Shown in pieces: positions 51,270-60,935 of a DNA stretch of 64,000 nucleotides. The notes under the pieces are model-generated. The model was not told where the DNA came from. It searched no databases and was given only the letters and a program-made list of their open reading frames with translations. A program made the position numbers and the translations under genes. Origin of the DNA: Simiduia curdlanivorans (lineage in GTDB: Bacteria; Pseudomonadota; Gammaproteobacteria; Pseudomonadales; Cellvibrionaceae); assembly GCF_030409605.1 (NCBI RefSeq), contig NZ_JAUFQG010000004.1:2296501-2360500 (forward strand), read 5' to 3'. Position 1 is the first letter of the stretch; the number at the start of each line of letters is the position of its first letter.

Positions 51270-52079
51270 ATGAGCCGAAATAGTGTAAAACAAATAGCCG
51301 CTCTAAGTGCGTGGTGTGGCCAAGGTGGCAGATATTTGCTCTTGGCATTGGCCGTGTACATGGTTATTAGTTGTACATCAGGCGGCGGAATGGCACCCGT
51401 TAGCGATAGAACCAGCCCTTCCTACACCAACGCGCCGCAATACCATCTGGTTCAAAAAGGCGACACTCTCTACTCGATCGCCTGGCGCTATGGTGTTGAT
51501 TATAAAGAACTTTCTGCCAGAAACGGTATTTCAAAAGGGTACATTATTTATCCGGGGCAAAAAATCTACCTAAATACCAGTAATCCGAAGGTGACTACTA
51601 AGTCACCAGGTGTCAAAAAACCGTCGCAGGCCACTTCACGAACCACAGTGGCCAAAACACCTATGCCTACCAGCGCCAAGCCACCAGTCGCTCAGGCAAC
51701 TTATAACCATTTCACTTGGCAGTGGCCAGCGCGAGGGAGAATCATTCGCAATTACTCGCCAAAAAGTGGCTTGAATAAGGGGATTGATATTGAAGGGCGT
51801 TTAGGAGAGCCTGTGCTTTCCGCTGCACCGGGAACGGTGGTGTATTCGGGGGACGGTTTAAGGGGTTATGGGAAGCTCCTCATTATTAAACACAATGACA
51901 CCTTCCTAAGTGCCTACGCACATAACCATAAGTTATTAGTAAAAGAAGGAGAAAGTGTTAAAGGCAATCAGAAAATTGCCGAAATAGGGTCAAGTGGTAC
52001 TGATACCACTAAGCTGCACTTCGAAATACGACGCGAAGGAAAACCGGTGGATCCACTGCAGTATTTACCTAAACGGTAG
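51270..52079 (+). CDS. nlpD: NlpD-type lipoprotein (LysM + degenerate M23 domain)
   Basis: NlpD activates the amidase AmiC at the division site. The 269 residues begin with a long lipoprotein signal (VISC, Cys about 35), then a LysM domain (YHLVQKGDTLYSIAWRYG, about 53-97), a Lys/Thr/Pro linker, and an M23 domain (about 150-265). The metal-binding HxxxD is replaced by NKGID (near 171), and SAYAHN lacks the usual pattern as well; this loss of zinc sites is a feature of NlpD activators, not of active peptidases. rpoS promoters lie inside nlpD in relatives. Confidence 0.93.
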   Translation: MSRNSVKQIAALSAWCGQGGRYLLLALAVYMVISCTSGGGMAPVSDRTSPSYTNAPQYHLVQKGDTLYSIAWRYGVDYKELSARNGISKGYIIYPGQKIYLNTSNPKVTTKSPGVKKPSQATSRTTVAKTPMPTSAKPPVAQATYNHFTWQWPARGRIIRNYSPKSGLNKGIDIEGRLGEPVLSAAPGTVVYSGDGLRGYGKLLIIKHNDTFLSAYAHNHKLLVKEGESVKGNQKIAEIGSSGTDTTKLHFEIRREGKPVDPLQYLPKR

Positions 52080-52242
52080 TGGATAAAACAACTGGGCGTG
52101 AAGTGAGTGTAAGCCGACATTTAGCCAATAATGATAAGCAGTACAAACTGCAGGCTAAATAGTCCGTCAAGGGTGTAGGGTTTGGGAAGCGCTAGTCGGT
52201 GCTTTCGTGGATTTTGCTAACCGAGAAAAAAGGGCTAGAACT

Positions 52243-53235
52243 ATGGCAGTACAAAATAACAGGGACATTGAATCCTACGGAAATGATGACGTTCTGGTGC
52301 ATGGGGCAGATGAGTTATTAAAGACCAAGCACAAAGACAGTAAAAGCGACAAGACACGTTTAACCAGTGCCTTCGAAGAGGCTGGTACCTACCAAAAAAC
52401 GCTAGATGCAACGCAGCTATACCTCAATGAAATAGGCTTTTCCCCGCTCTTATCGGCGGAAGAAGAAGTCTATTTTTCTCGCAAAGCCCTGAAGGGCGAT
52501 GAAAGTGCTCGAAAGCGTATGATCGAGAGCAACCTACGTTTGGTTGTTAAGATTGCGCGTCGCTACGTTAATCGTGGTTTAGCACTGTTAGATTTAATTG
52601 AAGAAGGCAATTTAGGCTTGATTCGGGCCGTGGAAAAATTTGACCCCGAAAGAGGGTTTCGCTTTTCTACCTACGCGACCTGGTGGATTCGTCAGACCAT
52701 CGAGCGCGCCATCATGAATCAAACTCGCACCATTCGCTTACCCATTCATGTGGTGAAGGAGCTCAATGTCTACTTGCGCGCAGCGCGCGAGCTTACACAG
52801 AAGCTAGATCACGAGCCCACGCCCGATGAAATTGCCGCGTTACTAGAGAAGCCTGTGGCCGATGTAGAGCGCATGCTGAAGCTGAATGAGCGCGTAACGT
52901 CAATGGACGTACCCATGGGGCCGTCGTCTGACAAAGCGTTAGTCGACTCAATTCCCGATCAACAAGAATCTGATCCAGTGATGTTGTTGCAGGATACGGA
53001 TTTGCACGACAGCCTCGACGGCTGGTTGTGCGAGTTGACCGAGAAGCAGCGCGAAGTTATCGCAAGGCGTTTTGGCTTGCGCGGCTTTGAAACCAGCACC
53101 CTTGAAGAAGTGGGGCGCGAAATTGGCTTAACTCGCGAGCGAGTACGTCAAATTCAGGTTGAAGCGCTCAAGCGCTTGCGCGATATTTTGGAAAAGCAAG
53201 GTCTTGATGGCGACGCACTTTTTGGTGCTGCATAG
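52243..53235 (+). CDS. rpoS: RNA polymerase sigma factor RpoS
   Basis: RpoS is the general stress and stationary-phase sigma factor. The ATG at 52243 with AAGGG upstream gives 330 residues, the E. coli length; an in-frame GTG 12 codons earlier is less likely. Region 1.2 is DATQLYLNEIGFSPLLSAEE (about 47), region 2 contains NLRLVVKIARRYVNRGL and FSTYATWWIRQTIERAIMNQ, and region 4 ends with LEEVGREIGLTRERVRQIQV near 295. Confidence 0.97.
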   Translation: MAVQNNRDIESYGNDDVLVHGADELLKTKHKDSKSDKTRLTSAFEEAGTYQKTLDATQLYLNEIGFSPLLSAEEEVYFSRKALKGDESARKRMIESNLRLVVKIARRYVNRGLALLDLIEEGNLGLIRAVEKFDPERGFRFSTYATWWIRQTIERAIMNQTRTIRLPIHVVKELNVYLRAARELTQKLDHEPTPDEIAALLEKPVADVERMLKLNERVTSMDVPMGPSSDKALVDSIPDQQESDPVMLLQDTDLHDSLDGWLCELTEKQREVIARRFGLRGFETSTLEEVGREIGLTRERVRQIQVEALKRLRDILEKQGLDGDALFGAA

Positions 53236-53253
53236 AGAAACGTTTTCAAGTGA

Positions 53254-53288
53254 CAAAAATAAACCCGACTCGTTCGGGTTTATTTTTG
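53254..53288. terminator. Bidirectional terminator between rpoS and rnb
   Basis: A long inverted repeat (CAAAAATAAACCCGA and TCGGGTTTATTTTTG) with a 4-base loop lies between the two convergent genes, with A/T-rich flanks that supply T-runs in both directions. Confidence 0.9.
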
Positions 53289-53296
53289 CCTGCCAT

Positions 53297-55267
53297 TTAG
53301 CTAACCAGTGAAAAATGTAATTTCCGCGTATCGCTCTCAATAGAGTCGAGTTTCACGGTGACATTGGCATCTAGGTGCAACACAGTTTCAGCGCCCTCGG
53401 CGTCGTTCAGGGTTAACGTCAGCGCGATCGGGTCAAAGGCCGGTTTGCACTCGCGATTTCTCACCAGTACGAAGCCTTCGGCGCCGTTGGCATCGAGGCG
53501 AACGCCAACCCCGGCACTGTTCACCATGCTTATTTGGCCGCTAAATGTCTGGCCGATAAAGTTCTGTAAGTATTGGCACACCAGCCAGCTCTCCGCTTGC
53601 TTTACCGCTTGCCGACCTTTGCTAATGGCGAGTTGCAATTCGGCGGCTAGCTCGGTCGAGGCGCTGCTGCAATTTTGGTTTGCCAGCCATGCGCAAATGA
53701 CCTGCTGGTTATGCAGGTCGTGATAGCGGCGAATGGGTGAGGTAATAGTGGCGTAATGCTTGAAGCCCAAGCCGAGGTGGGGCTCTGCCTCGAAGCGTAA
53801 TTGGCCGGGTTGCAGCTGGCGCCGAAAGTTCGACAGCAAGCGCTGTTCGCCTCTCGACTCAAGGCCTTTAACCAGCGCTAGGTAACCTTCTAAAGTGGTT
53901 GGATCTAAAGCGGCTTCAGGCTGTCCGGCAAGCATTTGCTGCAGTGTTTCCAGCCGCTCGGGCTTTGGGCCTGCGTGCGTAGAATAAATACCGGGCAATT
54001 TTTCGCGCGCAAATAACTCTCCGGCGGCGATGTTGGCGGCTAGCATGGCTTCTTCGACAATTTGATGCGCTTGGGTGCGGGCAAGAATATGGATCTTGGC
54101 AATTTTCTGCGCCTCGGTGAGTTCGAATTCATAGTCGGGACGATCATCCATGATGAGGGTGTTAACCGCTCGCCACTCGCGCCTAATTGCGCTCCACTGA
54201 AAGAGTGCATCGATACAAGCATGATGGTCTGGGCTAAGCGCGTCTTTGGTGCCGAGTAAGTAATTGGCAACCTGTTGGTAGTTCAATCTGCCTTTCGACT
54301 GGATATTAGCGCGCTCAAACGTGACCTCACCCATGGCACCGGTTGGGTCGAACTGCATCTGTACGACTAGCGCGCGACGCACCGCACCCTCCATCAGCGA
54401 TAGGCTTTGGTGCGACAATATTTCCGGTAGCATCATTTGATGATTGCCGGGGAAGTAGAGTGTGTTTGCGAGTTGGTGGGCGGTCGTTAAAATGTTGCTG
54501 GTGTCGGGAATTAAACTGCTGGGCTGGGCGATGGCCACTCGAATAATGGTTTCGCCATTATCGGCATTATCTATGTGGATGGCGTCATCCATGTCTTGGG
54601 TATTGGCGGAATCAATGGTGACGAAATGCAGCTCAGTTAGATCTGTCCAGCCTTCATCATCGGCTTTGGTGTTGGTGAAGGCTTGATGAATGCGCTGCGC
54701 TTCAAGATTATTTTCTGTATGCAATTGGGTTGCATTAAAAGGAATATCAAATTTCGCGCACATATATTTAGTTTCGATGCCGGCGCTGCTATCTGAACCT
54801 AAGTTGATGTCGATACTAGCCTGCGCTTTACCTTGGCTGTGAAACGGGTGTTGCTGGATGCTGCAGAGTAAATAGTCGCCAGGCGCTGCATGCTTGCGCG
54901 CCTTTGGCGGTAAAAAAATCCAGCGGCTGAGCTGCGGCAGATCCGGCGCGACAAAATGGCCCTGGCCACGCACCACGTATTTGCCAACAAATTGTGTCAG
55001 TGGCGACTCGATAAGCTTTTCAAGGCTAGCCTCGAATTTACCGGATTGTTTGCCGTCGTTTACTTCGCTAATGAGCGCTTCAACCCGATCGCCGGGCAGC
55101 ACTCGGTCCATTTGCTCTGGCGCTAAGAATGCATCTCGCCCGTCATCCAAATGCAAAAAACCAAAGCGCGATTGCGTGCCTCGAACTGTGCCTGTGGCTA
55201 TGTCTCGGTTGTCGCGAATGGTTTGTTTCAGCTGCGATAATTGCTGCAGGGCTGATATATCAAGCAT
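53297..55267 (-). CDS. rnb: Exoribonuclease II
   Basis: This is an RNB-family 3'-5' exoribonuclease. The ATG at 55267 gives 656 residues (E. coli 644); the frame opens at 55303. An N-terminal cold-shock-like region (FGFLHLDDGRDAFLAP near 37) precedes the RNB domain, whose metal-binding loop reads IDSANTQDMDDAI near 225, with the usual Asp residues. SRGEQRLLSNFRRQL and TITSPIRRYHDLHNQ near 510 bind RNA, and the C-terminal S1 domain follows. The length and N-terminus suit RNase II rather than RNase R. It converges on rpoS. Confidence 0.9.
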   Translation of the reverse strand: MLDISALQQLSQLKQTIRDNRDIATGTVRGTQSRFGFLHLDDGRDAFLAPEQMDRVLPGDRVEALISEVNDGKQSGKFEASLEKLIESPLTQFVGKYVVRGQGHFVAPDLPQLSRWIFLPPKARKHAAPGDYLLCSIQQHPFHSQGKAQASIDINLGSDSSAGIETKYMCAKFDIPFNATQLHTENNLEAQRIHQAFTNTKADDEGWTDLTELHFVTIDSANTQDMDDAIHIDNADNGETIIRVAIAQPSSLIPDTSNILTTAHQLANTLYFPGNHQMMLPEILSHQSLSLMEGAVRRALVVQMQFDPTGAMGEVTFERANIQSKGRLNYQQVANYLLGTKDALSPDHHACIDALFQWSAIRREWRAVNTLIMDDRPDYEFELTEAQKIAKIHILARTQAHQIVEEAMLAANIAAGELFAREKLPGIYSTHAGPKPERLETLQQMLAGQPEAALDPTTLEGYLALVKGLESRGEQRLLSNFRRQLQPGQLRFEAEPHLGLGFKHYATITSPIRRYHDLHNQQVICAWLANQNCSSASTELAAELQLAISKGRQAVKQAESWLVCQYLQNFIGQTFSGQISMVNSAGVGVRLDANGAEGFVLVRNRECKPAFDPIALTLTLNDAEGAETVLHLDANVTVKLDSIESDTRKLHFSLVS

Positions 55268-55390
55268 GGGGTATTCTCGAGGCAAAAATTGGGCGCTCAT
55301 CATACCAAAACCTGACCGCTATCGCTGCAAGTTGGTCCAGTATCGAAGCGGCGGTCGGCGCCAAGCTAGGCTGGCGTTGCCGAGATGGCA

Positions 55391-56002
55391 CTAAGCTCTG
55401 CTAAATAGCTCGCCGACGCACTGGCATATTTCATCGAGATGGTTTGAATCGGCGTAGACACCGTCGATAACCAGTTGGGCGAGGCCGTGTAAGGTGCCCC
55501 AAGTCACTTGCGTGAGCCTCAAGCTGTCTTGGTCGTGCGGCAGAATACCCATTGCTTGCCAGGCTTTAACGGCGTTCAAGTGTTGTTTGAAAGATTGATA
55601 GGCCACGCCCTTCAGGCTGTCATCGGCCAAATTTTGGCGCCAGAGGGTATGGCCAAACATCAAGCCATAGCGGGCGGGATTTTGTGTCGCGTAGTTGAGG
55701 TAGTTTCGGGCAAATAGCCCGTAGCGCTGTGCTGGGGATAGGTCGCTTTGCTGGCCGAGGCCCGCCATGATGGACTCGAGCTCGGCAAAGCCTTCGGCGG
55801 CAATGGCACACAGCAGCGCATGCTTATCCTTAAAGTGGTGATACAGGGCGGTTCGAGATACGCCCACCTTATCTGCTAGCCTTCTTAGGCTAAGGCTATC
55901 GATGCCCTCACTCGCCAATAGCTTGGCAGCCTCTTGCAACAGGCTTTGGCGCAGGTCGCCGTGGTGATAGGGGCGAGAGTCTTTCGTGGATGCTTTATTC
56001 AT
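55391..56002 (-). CDS. TetR-family transcriptional regulator
   Basis: The protein has 203 residues. The N-terminal helix-turn-helix spans about 13-60, with LADKVGVSRTALYHHFKDKH as recognition region, and the C-terminal ligand-binding helices fill the rest, with a WHG/TetR_C_33-like character. It is divergent from a dienoyl-CoA isomerase-fadH operon with operator-like palindromes between, so it probably represses that operon and itself and may sense an acyl-CoA. The ligand is inferred from context only. Confidence 0.9.
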   Translation of the reverse strand: MNKASTKDSRPYHHGDLRQSLLQEAAKLLASEGIDSLSLRRLADKVGVSRTALYHHFKDKHALLCAIAAEGFAELESIMAGLGQQSDLSPAQRYGLFARNYLNYATQNPARYGLMFGHTLWRQNLADDSLKGVAYQSFKQHLNAVKAWQAMGILPHDQDSLRLTQVTWGTLHGLAQLVIDGVYADSNHLDEICQCVGELFSRA

Positions 56003-56023
56003 GGCGAGAATCTATCAGTGTAT

Positions 56024-56065
56024 CTTGACACTGTCAAAATAGAGCTTTATCTTGACGCTGTAAAG
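56024..56065. promoter_or_regulatory. Paired TetR operators overlapping divergent promoters
   Basis: TTGACA-C-TGTCAA (56025-56037) is a perfect 6-1-6 palindrome. TTGACG-C-TGTAAA (56052-56064) is an imperfect copy 27 bp away, and both are preceded by TATC. Rightward, TTGACA at 56025 and TATCTT at 56048 are spaced 17 bases as a -35/-10 pair; leftward, TTGACA (56037-56032) and TAGATT have the same spacing. Repressor bound here would block both promoters. Confidence 0.6.
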
Positions 56066-56115
56066 TTTATGCTAGGCAGACTGTTCTGCCGGTTAACGGC
56101 TTAAAAGGAGAGGTT

Positions 56116-56982
56116 ATGCACCCCTTACAGACCGAGCTTGCCGATATGGCGGCACTATCGTTAAAAATTGAAGGCGCGGTGGCGCACTTGGTGTTGAATC
56201 GGCCGGAGGCCCTTAACACCCTCAATACGGCGTTTTGGCAGGAGCTGCCCAAGGCATTGCGTGCCATCGGCGCCACGGCGGATATTCGCGCCTTAATCAT
56301 TTCCTCGACCGGTAAGCACTTTACCGCGGGCATGGACTTAAACGTTTTTGCCGGCCTTAACGGCCCTGAATTTCAGCTAGAGGCCTCGCGTCGGGCCGAA
56401 ATGATTCGACGCTGGGTGCTCGAGCTGCAAGCCTGCTTTAACTTGCTTGAAGAGATTCGCATACCCGTGCTCATGGCCGTTCAAGGCGGTTGTATCGGCG
56501 GCGGTATCGACATGATCGCCGCGGCTGACTGTCGTTACGCGACAGAAGATGCCTTTTTTACCATCAAAGAAATCGATTTGGCGATGACGGCCGATCTCGG
56601 CACCTTGCAGCGCCTGCCCACTCTGATGCCTCAGGGCGTGGTGCGAGAGCTGGCCTATACCGGGCGAAAATTTAACGCCCAAGAGGCCATGCGTCACGGC
56701 TTAATCAACGAAGTCTATAGCGATCACGACACCATGATCGAGTCTGTGATGGCCATTGCGCAAACCATTGCGGGGCACTCTCCCATGGCCATACATGGCA
56801 CCAAAGAAATGTTGAATTATGCGCGCGATAATACCGTGGCAGAGGGATTGCGCTATGCCGCTACTTGGCAGAGCGGCATGTTCCATGCGCACGAAGTGCT
56901 CGAGGCCATGAGTGCTAGCTTCGAAAAACGTGCGCCCGTGTTTGAAAACTTACAACCCAATATTGCAAAAATAACCCGCTAG
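56116..56982 (+). CDS. Delta(3,5)-Delta(2,4)-dienoyl-CoA isomerase (crotonase family)
   Basis: The protein has 288 residues. FTAGMDLNVF near 75 and GGCIGGGIDM near 128 form the oxyanion hole. The three catalytic acids of the ECH1-type isomerase are all in place: the Asp of GGIDM, the Glu of TIKEIDLAM near 155, and the Asp of MTADLGTLQRLP near 163. This set separates it from ordinary enoyl-CoA hydratases. It moves double bonds of odd-position unsaturated acyl-CoAs for beta-oxidation. It is followed by fadH after 12 bases. Confidence 0.88.
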   Translation: MHPLQTELADMAALSLKIEGAVAHLVLNRPEALNTLNTAFWQELPKALRAIGATADIRALIISSTGKHFTAGMDLNVFAGLNGPEFQLEASRRAEMIRRWVLELQACFNLLEEIRIPVLMAVQGGCIGGGIDMIAAADCRYATEDAFFTIKEIDLAMTADLGTLQRLPTLMPQGVVRELAYTGRKFNAQEAMRHGLINEVYSDHDTMIESVMAIAQTIAGHSPMAIHGTKEMLNYARDNTVAEGLRYAATWQSGMFHAHEVLEAMSASFEKRAPVFENLQPNIAKITR

Positions 56983-56994
56983 AGTGAGACAGCT

Positions 56995-59016
56995 ATGAGC
57001 CATCCAAACTATCCGAATTTGTTAGCCCCCTTAGATCTCGGTTTTACTCAGCTTAAAAACCGCGTGCTGATGGGATCTATGCACACAGGCCTCGAAGAGG
57101 CTGAAAACGGTTTTGAGCGCATGGCCGCTTATTTTGCCGAGCGCGCCAAGGGCGGTGTTGGCTTAATCGTCACTGGCGGCTTTGCGCCCAATCGCGAGGG
57201 CGCCACCAGCGATCACGCCGGCGGCATGGAAACGGAGCAAGACGCCACCAACCACAAGGTGATTACCGACGCGGTACACCAAGAAGGCGGCAAAATATGT
57301 ATGCAAATTTTGCACACGGGTCGCTACGCTTTTTCCGAAAAGCTAATTGCACCATCCGCCATTCAAGCGCCCATTAATTTTTTCACGCCGCGCGAAGTGA
57401 CTCAGGCCGATATCGAGCAGCAAATCGGGGACTTCGCCCGCTGCGCGGGTTTGGCTCAACAAGCCGGCTACGATGGTGTCGAAGTGATGGGCAGCGAGGG
57501 CTACTTTATTAATCAATTTATCGTAACCCATACTAATCATCGAACCGATAGCTGGGGTGGCGATTATGAAAACAGAATGCGTTTTGCCGTAGAAGTTGTT
57601 AAGGCCGTGCGAGAAAAAGTTGGCCCGAATTTCATTATCATTTACCGTTTGTCCATGTTAGATCTGGTCGAGCAGGGCAGCTCCTATGACGAAGTCATCA
57701 AGCTCGGCAAGGCCATTGAAGCGGCCGGCGCAACCATTATTAATACCGGTATCGGTTGGCACGAAGCGCGCATTCCCACTATCGCCACCAAAGTGCCACG
57801 CGCCGCATTCACCTGGGTGACGGCGAAAGTGCGCAAGGCGTTATCGGTGCCCGTTATCACGTCTAACCGCATCAATACACCGGAAGTTGCCGAAGATGTG
57901 TTGGCCCGTGGCGACGCCGATATGATTTCCATGGCGCGGCCATTCTTAGCGGATGCCGAGTTCGTGAAGAAGGCCGAGGAAAACCGTGCCGATGAAATTA
58001 ACACCTGCATTGGTTGCAATCAGGCCTGTTTAGATCACGTGTTTAGTTTAAAAATGAGCAGCTGTTTGGTAAATCCGCGCGCTTGTCATGAAACTGAGCT
58101 GGTAATTAGCCCGGTAGTGAGTAAAAAGAAATTTGCGGTGGTCGGTGCCGGCCCGGCGGGCTTGGCCTTCGCAACAACGGCGGCCGAGCGCGGTCACGAG
58201 GTTACCCTGATTGATGCCGCGGCTGAAATTGGCGGACAGTTTAATATTGCCAAGCGCGTGCCGGGTAAAGAAGAGTTTTACGAAACCCTGCGCTATTTTA
58301 AGCGCAAGCTTGAAATCACCGGCGTTACATTGATGTTAAATACCCGTGTTGATGCTGCCGCACTCAATGAGCTGGATGTGGATGAGATTGTATTGGCAAC
58401 GGGCATTTCACCGCGCTTACCAGACATAGACGGTATCGATCACGAAAAAGTGATGACTTACCTCGATGTTTTTGCCGGCAAAGACGTGGGTTCAAAAGTG
58501 GCTATTATTGGCGCCGGCGGTATCGGTTTCGATGTGGCAGAATTTATTACCCACAGCGGCAAATCTACTTCGCTCGATATCCCTGCATTTATGGCCGAGT
58601 GGGGCGTGGATATGACCATGGGCGCACGAGGTGGTGTTGCGGGGGTCAAGGCAGCACATCATCGTGCAGATAAAGATGTATGGTTACTGCAGCGCAAAGC
58701 CTCGAAAGTGGGCGCAGGCCTGGGTAAAACTACCGGTTGGATTCACCGCACGGGTTTGAAACACAAAGGCGTTAACATGGTGCCAGGGTGTGAATATATA
58801 AAAATTGATGCGGCGGGTTTACACCTGAAATTAGGCGAAGAGCAAAAAGTATTGGACGTCGACTCAGTGATTATTTGTGCTGGCCAAGAACCTCGGCGCG
58901 AGCTGGTGGATGGCTTAACTAAGCCTGTGCACCTAATCGGCGGTGCCGATGTGGCTGCAGAGTTGGATGCAAAGCGCGCAATTAATCAAGGTACACGATT
59001 AGCCGCGGCGCTTTAA
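56995..59016 (+). CDS. fadH: 2,4-dienoyl-CoA reductase (NADPH)
   Basis: FadH removes the conjugated double bonds that arise when unsaturated fatty acids are degraded. The 673 residues match E. coli FadH (672). An old-yellow-enzyme-like FMN barrel (1-330) contains the substrate region GSEGYFINQF, followed by the [4Fe-4S] Cys set CIGCNQACLDH and CLVNPRAC (about 340-362), then an FAD/NADPH-binding domain with VVGAGPAGLAFA near 383 and IIGAGGIGFDVA near 504. It is the second gene of the TetR-regulated operon. Confidence 0.96.
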   Translation: MSHPNYPNLLAPLDLGFTQLKNRVLMGSMHTGLEEAENGFERMAAYFAERAKGGVGLIVTGGFAPNREGATSDHAGGMETEQDATNHKVITDAVHQEGGKICMQILHTGRYAFSEKLIAPSAIQAPINFFTPREVTQADIEQQIGDFARCAGLAQQAGYDGVEVMGSEGYFINQFIVTHTNHRTDSWGGDYENRMRFAVEVVKAVREKVGPNFIIIYRLSMLDLVEQGSSYDEVIKLGKAIEAAGATIINTGIGWHEARIPTIATKVPRAAFTWVTAKVRKALSVPVITSNRINTPEVAEDVLARGDADMISMARPFLADAEFVKKAEENRADEINTCIGCNQACLDHVFSLKMSSCLVNPRACHETELVISPVVSKKKFAVVGAGPAGLAFATTAAERGHEVTLIDAAAEIGGQFNIAKRVPGKEEFYETLRYFKRKLEITGVTLMLNTRVDAAALNELDVDEIVLATGISPRLPDIDGIDHEKVMTYLDVFAGKDVGSKVAIIGAGGIGFDVAEFITHSGKSTSLDIPAFMAEWGVDMTMGARGGVAGVKAAHHRADKDVWLLQRKASKVGAGLGKTTGWIHRTGLKHKGVNMVPGCEYIKIDAAGLHLKLGEEQKVLDVDSVIICAGQEPRRELVDGLTKPVHLIGGADVAAELDAKRAINQGTRLAAAL

Positions 59017-59023
59017 GTTAAAC

Positions 59024-59050
59024 ATTCAGCGGGTGTCGTGCCCGCTGAAT
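59024..59050 (+). terminator. Stem-loop after fadH
   Basis: ATTCAGCGGG and CCCGCTGAAT form a perfect 10-bp stem with a 7-base loop, eight bases past the fadH stop. No T-run follows, so it may need Rho or act as an mRNA end stabiliser. Confidence 0.65.
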
Positions 59051-59233
59051 CACGATTGCCCAGCCTTAGTATCTTAGCGGGTAGTATTCACTACCCCTAA
59101 ATGTGTAATCCATTGCTAATCCACCTCGCATCTTCTTGCTACTCCCTTTGCGTTAACTTTACTTTGTAACTATTGATGTGAAACAACTTAATGGCAGATT
59201 GAAAAAGCCAAACTCTATAAAAGTGGAGGGCTT

Positions 59234-60856
59234 ATGAATCTTGTTAATGTGTTGGAAGCTGAGCTAAAGCAGTTCGGTGTCGAGCGGCTATTTGGTATTC
59301 CCGGTGATTTTATTCTGCCGCTTTTTGAAGCATTGCAGCGCAATGGTAATTTGCCAATGCTGCATCTCAGCCATGAGCCATCGATTGTTTTTGCCGCGGA
59401 TGCTTGTGCGCGTTTAACCAATAAACCAAGCGCCGTATTGTTGACCTATGGTGCGGGAGCATTGAATGCAGTCAATGCAATAGCCCAATCCTATGTTGAA
59501 CATGTGCCATTGATTGTGATTGCTGGTTTTCCCGCGCAAGCTGAACTCGATCGAAAGCTACTTATTCACCATCAGGCGAAAACTATCGACTCTCAGCAGG
59601 CTATTCTGCGAGAGGTAACCTGCTGCCAAGTTAGGCTCAATGATGCAGCAAGCGCTGGCGCAGAAATTCGCAAAGCCTTGGTGGCATGTGCCGAGCTATC
59701 GCGGCCGGTGTTAATTGAGTTCCCTCGGGATGCGGTTAACTTTGAAACTCAGCTTGAAGCGCCTTACGTGGCGCCCGTCGATGACGCAAAAAATTTGCAG
59801 CCTTCCGTCGATAACATTTGGCGTAAGCTATCGCTCGCCAAGCGACCGGTGATCCTTGCCGGTGTCGATGTGCGGCGGTTTAACGCCGTTTCTGCGCTAG
59901 AGCAGTTTGCCAGTGCAGCGAAAATTCCAATAATCAGTACGCTGATGGCGCGCGCCTGTCTAGATTCTACCCATCCTATGTATGGTGGTATCTTTTTAGA
60001 CAATTCTGATGCCTTGCCCTATTCCCTACTGGCAGATGCCGATTTAATTGTGCTGGCTGGCGTTATTAAAACAGACAGCAACTTTGCCGCCCATGGCGAT
60101 CTTTTCTGCGCCGAAAAGGTCGTTGAGCTATCAGAGGCCGTTTATAAGCTTGATGGTCAGACTGTTGAAGGGTTGTCGCTTAAAGGTATATTCGAGGGCT
60201 TGAATCGACATGCGTATCCGCTAACGCATTTTCAGCGCCCTGTTGAAAAAAGTGTCACTGACACCTGCGATTCTGAATGTGCACCTAACGCTACTCAGGT
60301 GGTAAAAGCGATGCACACAGTATTGACGGAACAGGATGAGATTTTTCCGATAATTTCTGATGTGGGCGACTGTTTGTTTGCGTCGCTCGAAGCCAACCCC
60401 CGATACCTATTGGCGCCGGCATTTTATGCCTCCATGGGCTATGCCGTGCCAGCAGCTTTTGGCGTGCAGGCGAGCGCCGGTTTGCGACCCATTGTCTTAG
60501 TGGGCGACGGAGCCTTTCAGATGACGGGTATGGAATTAGGGCATTGTTCGCGCAATGGATTTAGTCCGATCGTGATTTTATTCAACAACAAGCGATGGGA
60601 TATGATTCGCGCTTTTTCGCCAGACTTACATTGCACTGACCTGGGAACTTGGGATTATCCTGCATTCGCTGAATCTATGGGCGGTAGCGGAGTGAGTGTC
60701 GACACAGAGCAGGGCTTTGTGGCGGCGTTTCAGCAGGCCTTGGCGCGGCGTGAGGGGTTCAGTTTAATTGAGGTTAAATTGGCGCAGGGCAGAACGGCTC
60801 GGCTGGATCGCTTTGCAACAAATTTCTTGGCCGCTAATAAAGTGGGCGCTTGTTAG
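59234..60856 (+). CDS. ThDP-dependent 2-keto-acid decarboxylase, indole/phenylpyruvate type
   Basis: The protein has 540 residues with the three-domain pyruvate-decarboxylase layout. FGIPGDFILPLFEAL near 20 begins the PYR domain; the activating Glu is in LSHEPSIVFAAD near 47. The ThDP motif LVGDGAFQMTGMELGHCSRN ending near 435 is completed by the NNKRW downstream. TYGAGALNAVNAIAQSY is characteristic of indolepyruvate/phenylpyruvate decarboxylases and relatives. It would make an aldehyde and CO2 from an aromatic 2-keto acid, as in indole-acetate synthesis or Ehrlich catabolism. The exact substrate is unknown. It is a single gene. Confidence 0.82.
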   Translation: MNLVNVLEAELKQFGVERLFGIPGDFILPLFEALQRNGNLPMLHLSHEPSIVFAADACARLTNKPSAVLLTYGAGALNAVNAIAQSYVEHVPLIVIAGFPAQAELDRKLLIHHQAKTIDSQQAILREVTCCQVRLNDAASAGAEIRKALVACAELSRPVLIEFPRDAVNFETQLEAPYVAPVDDAKNLQPSVDNIWRKLSLAKRPVILAGVDVRRFNAVSALEQFASAAKIPIISTLMARACLDSTHPMYGGIFLDNSDALPYSLLADADLIVLAGVIKTDSNFAAHGDLFCAEKVVELSEAVYKLDGQTVEGLSLKGIFEGLNRHAYPLTHFQRPVEKSVTDTCDSECAPNATQVVKAMHTVLTEQDEIFPIISDVGDCLFASLEANPRYLLAPAFYASMGYAVPAAFGVQASAGLRPIVLVGDGAFQMTGMELGHCSRNGFSPIVILFNNKRWDMIRAFSPDLHCTDLGTWDYPAFAESMGGSGVSVDTEQGFVAAFQQALARREGFSLIEVKLAQGRTARLDRFATNFLAANKVGAC

Positions 60857-60863
60857 GCGCCCA
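60843..60863 (+). terminator. Stem-loop overlapping the decarboxylase stop codon
   Basis: TGGGCGC and GCGCCCA form a 7-bp GC-rich stem whose loop contains the TAG stop. ATTTAATT follows. Confidence 0.5.
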
Positions 60864-60935
60864 TTTAATTGGGCTTCTATTGTTAAGGTTTTCTATCGTT
60901 CGGGTGCTCTATCGTTAGCTTCTATCATTAGGCCT

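Noticed and set aside
51270..52079. NlpD as an active M23 endopeptidase
   Set aside because: The zinc ligands are replaced (NKGID instead of HxxxD), as in NlpD/EnvC amidase activators.
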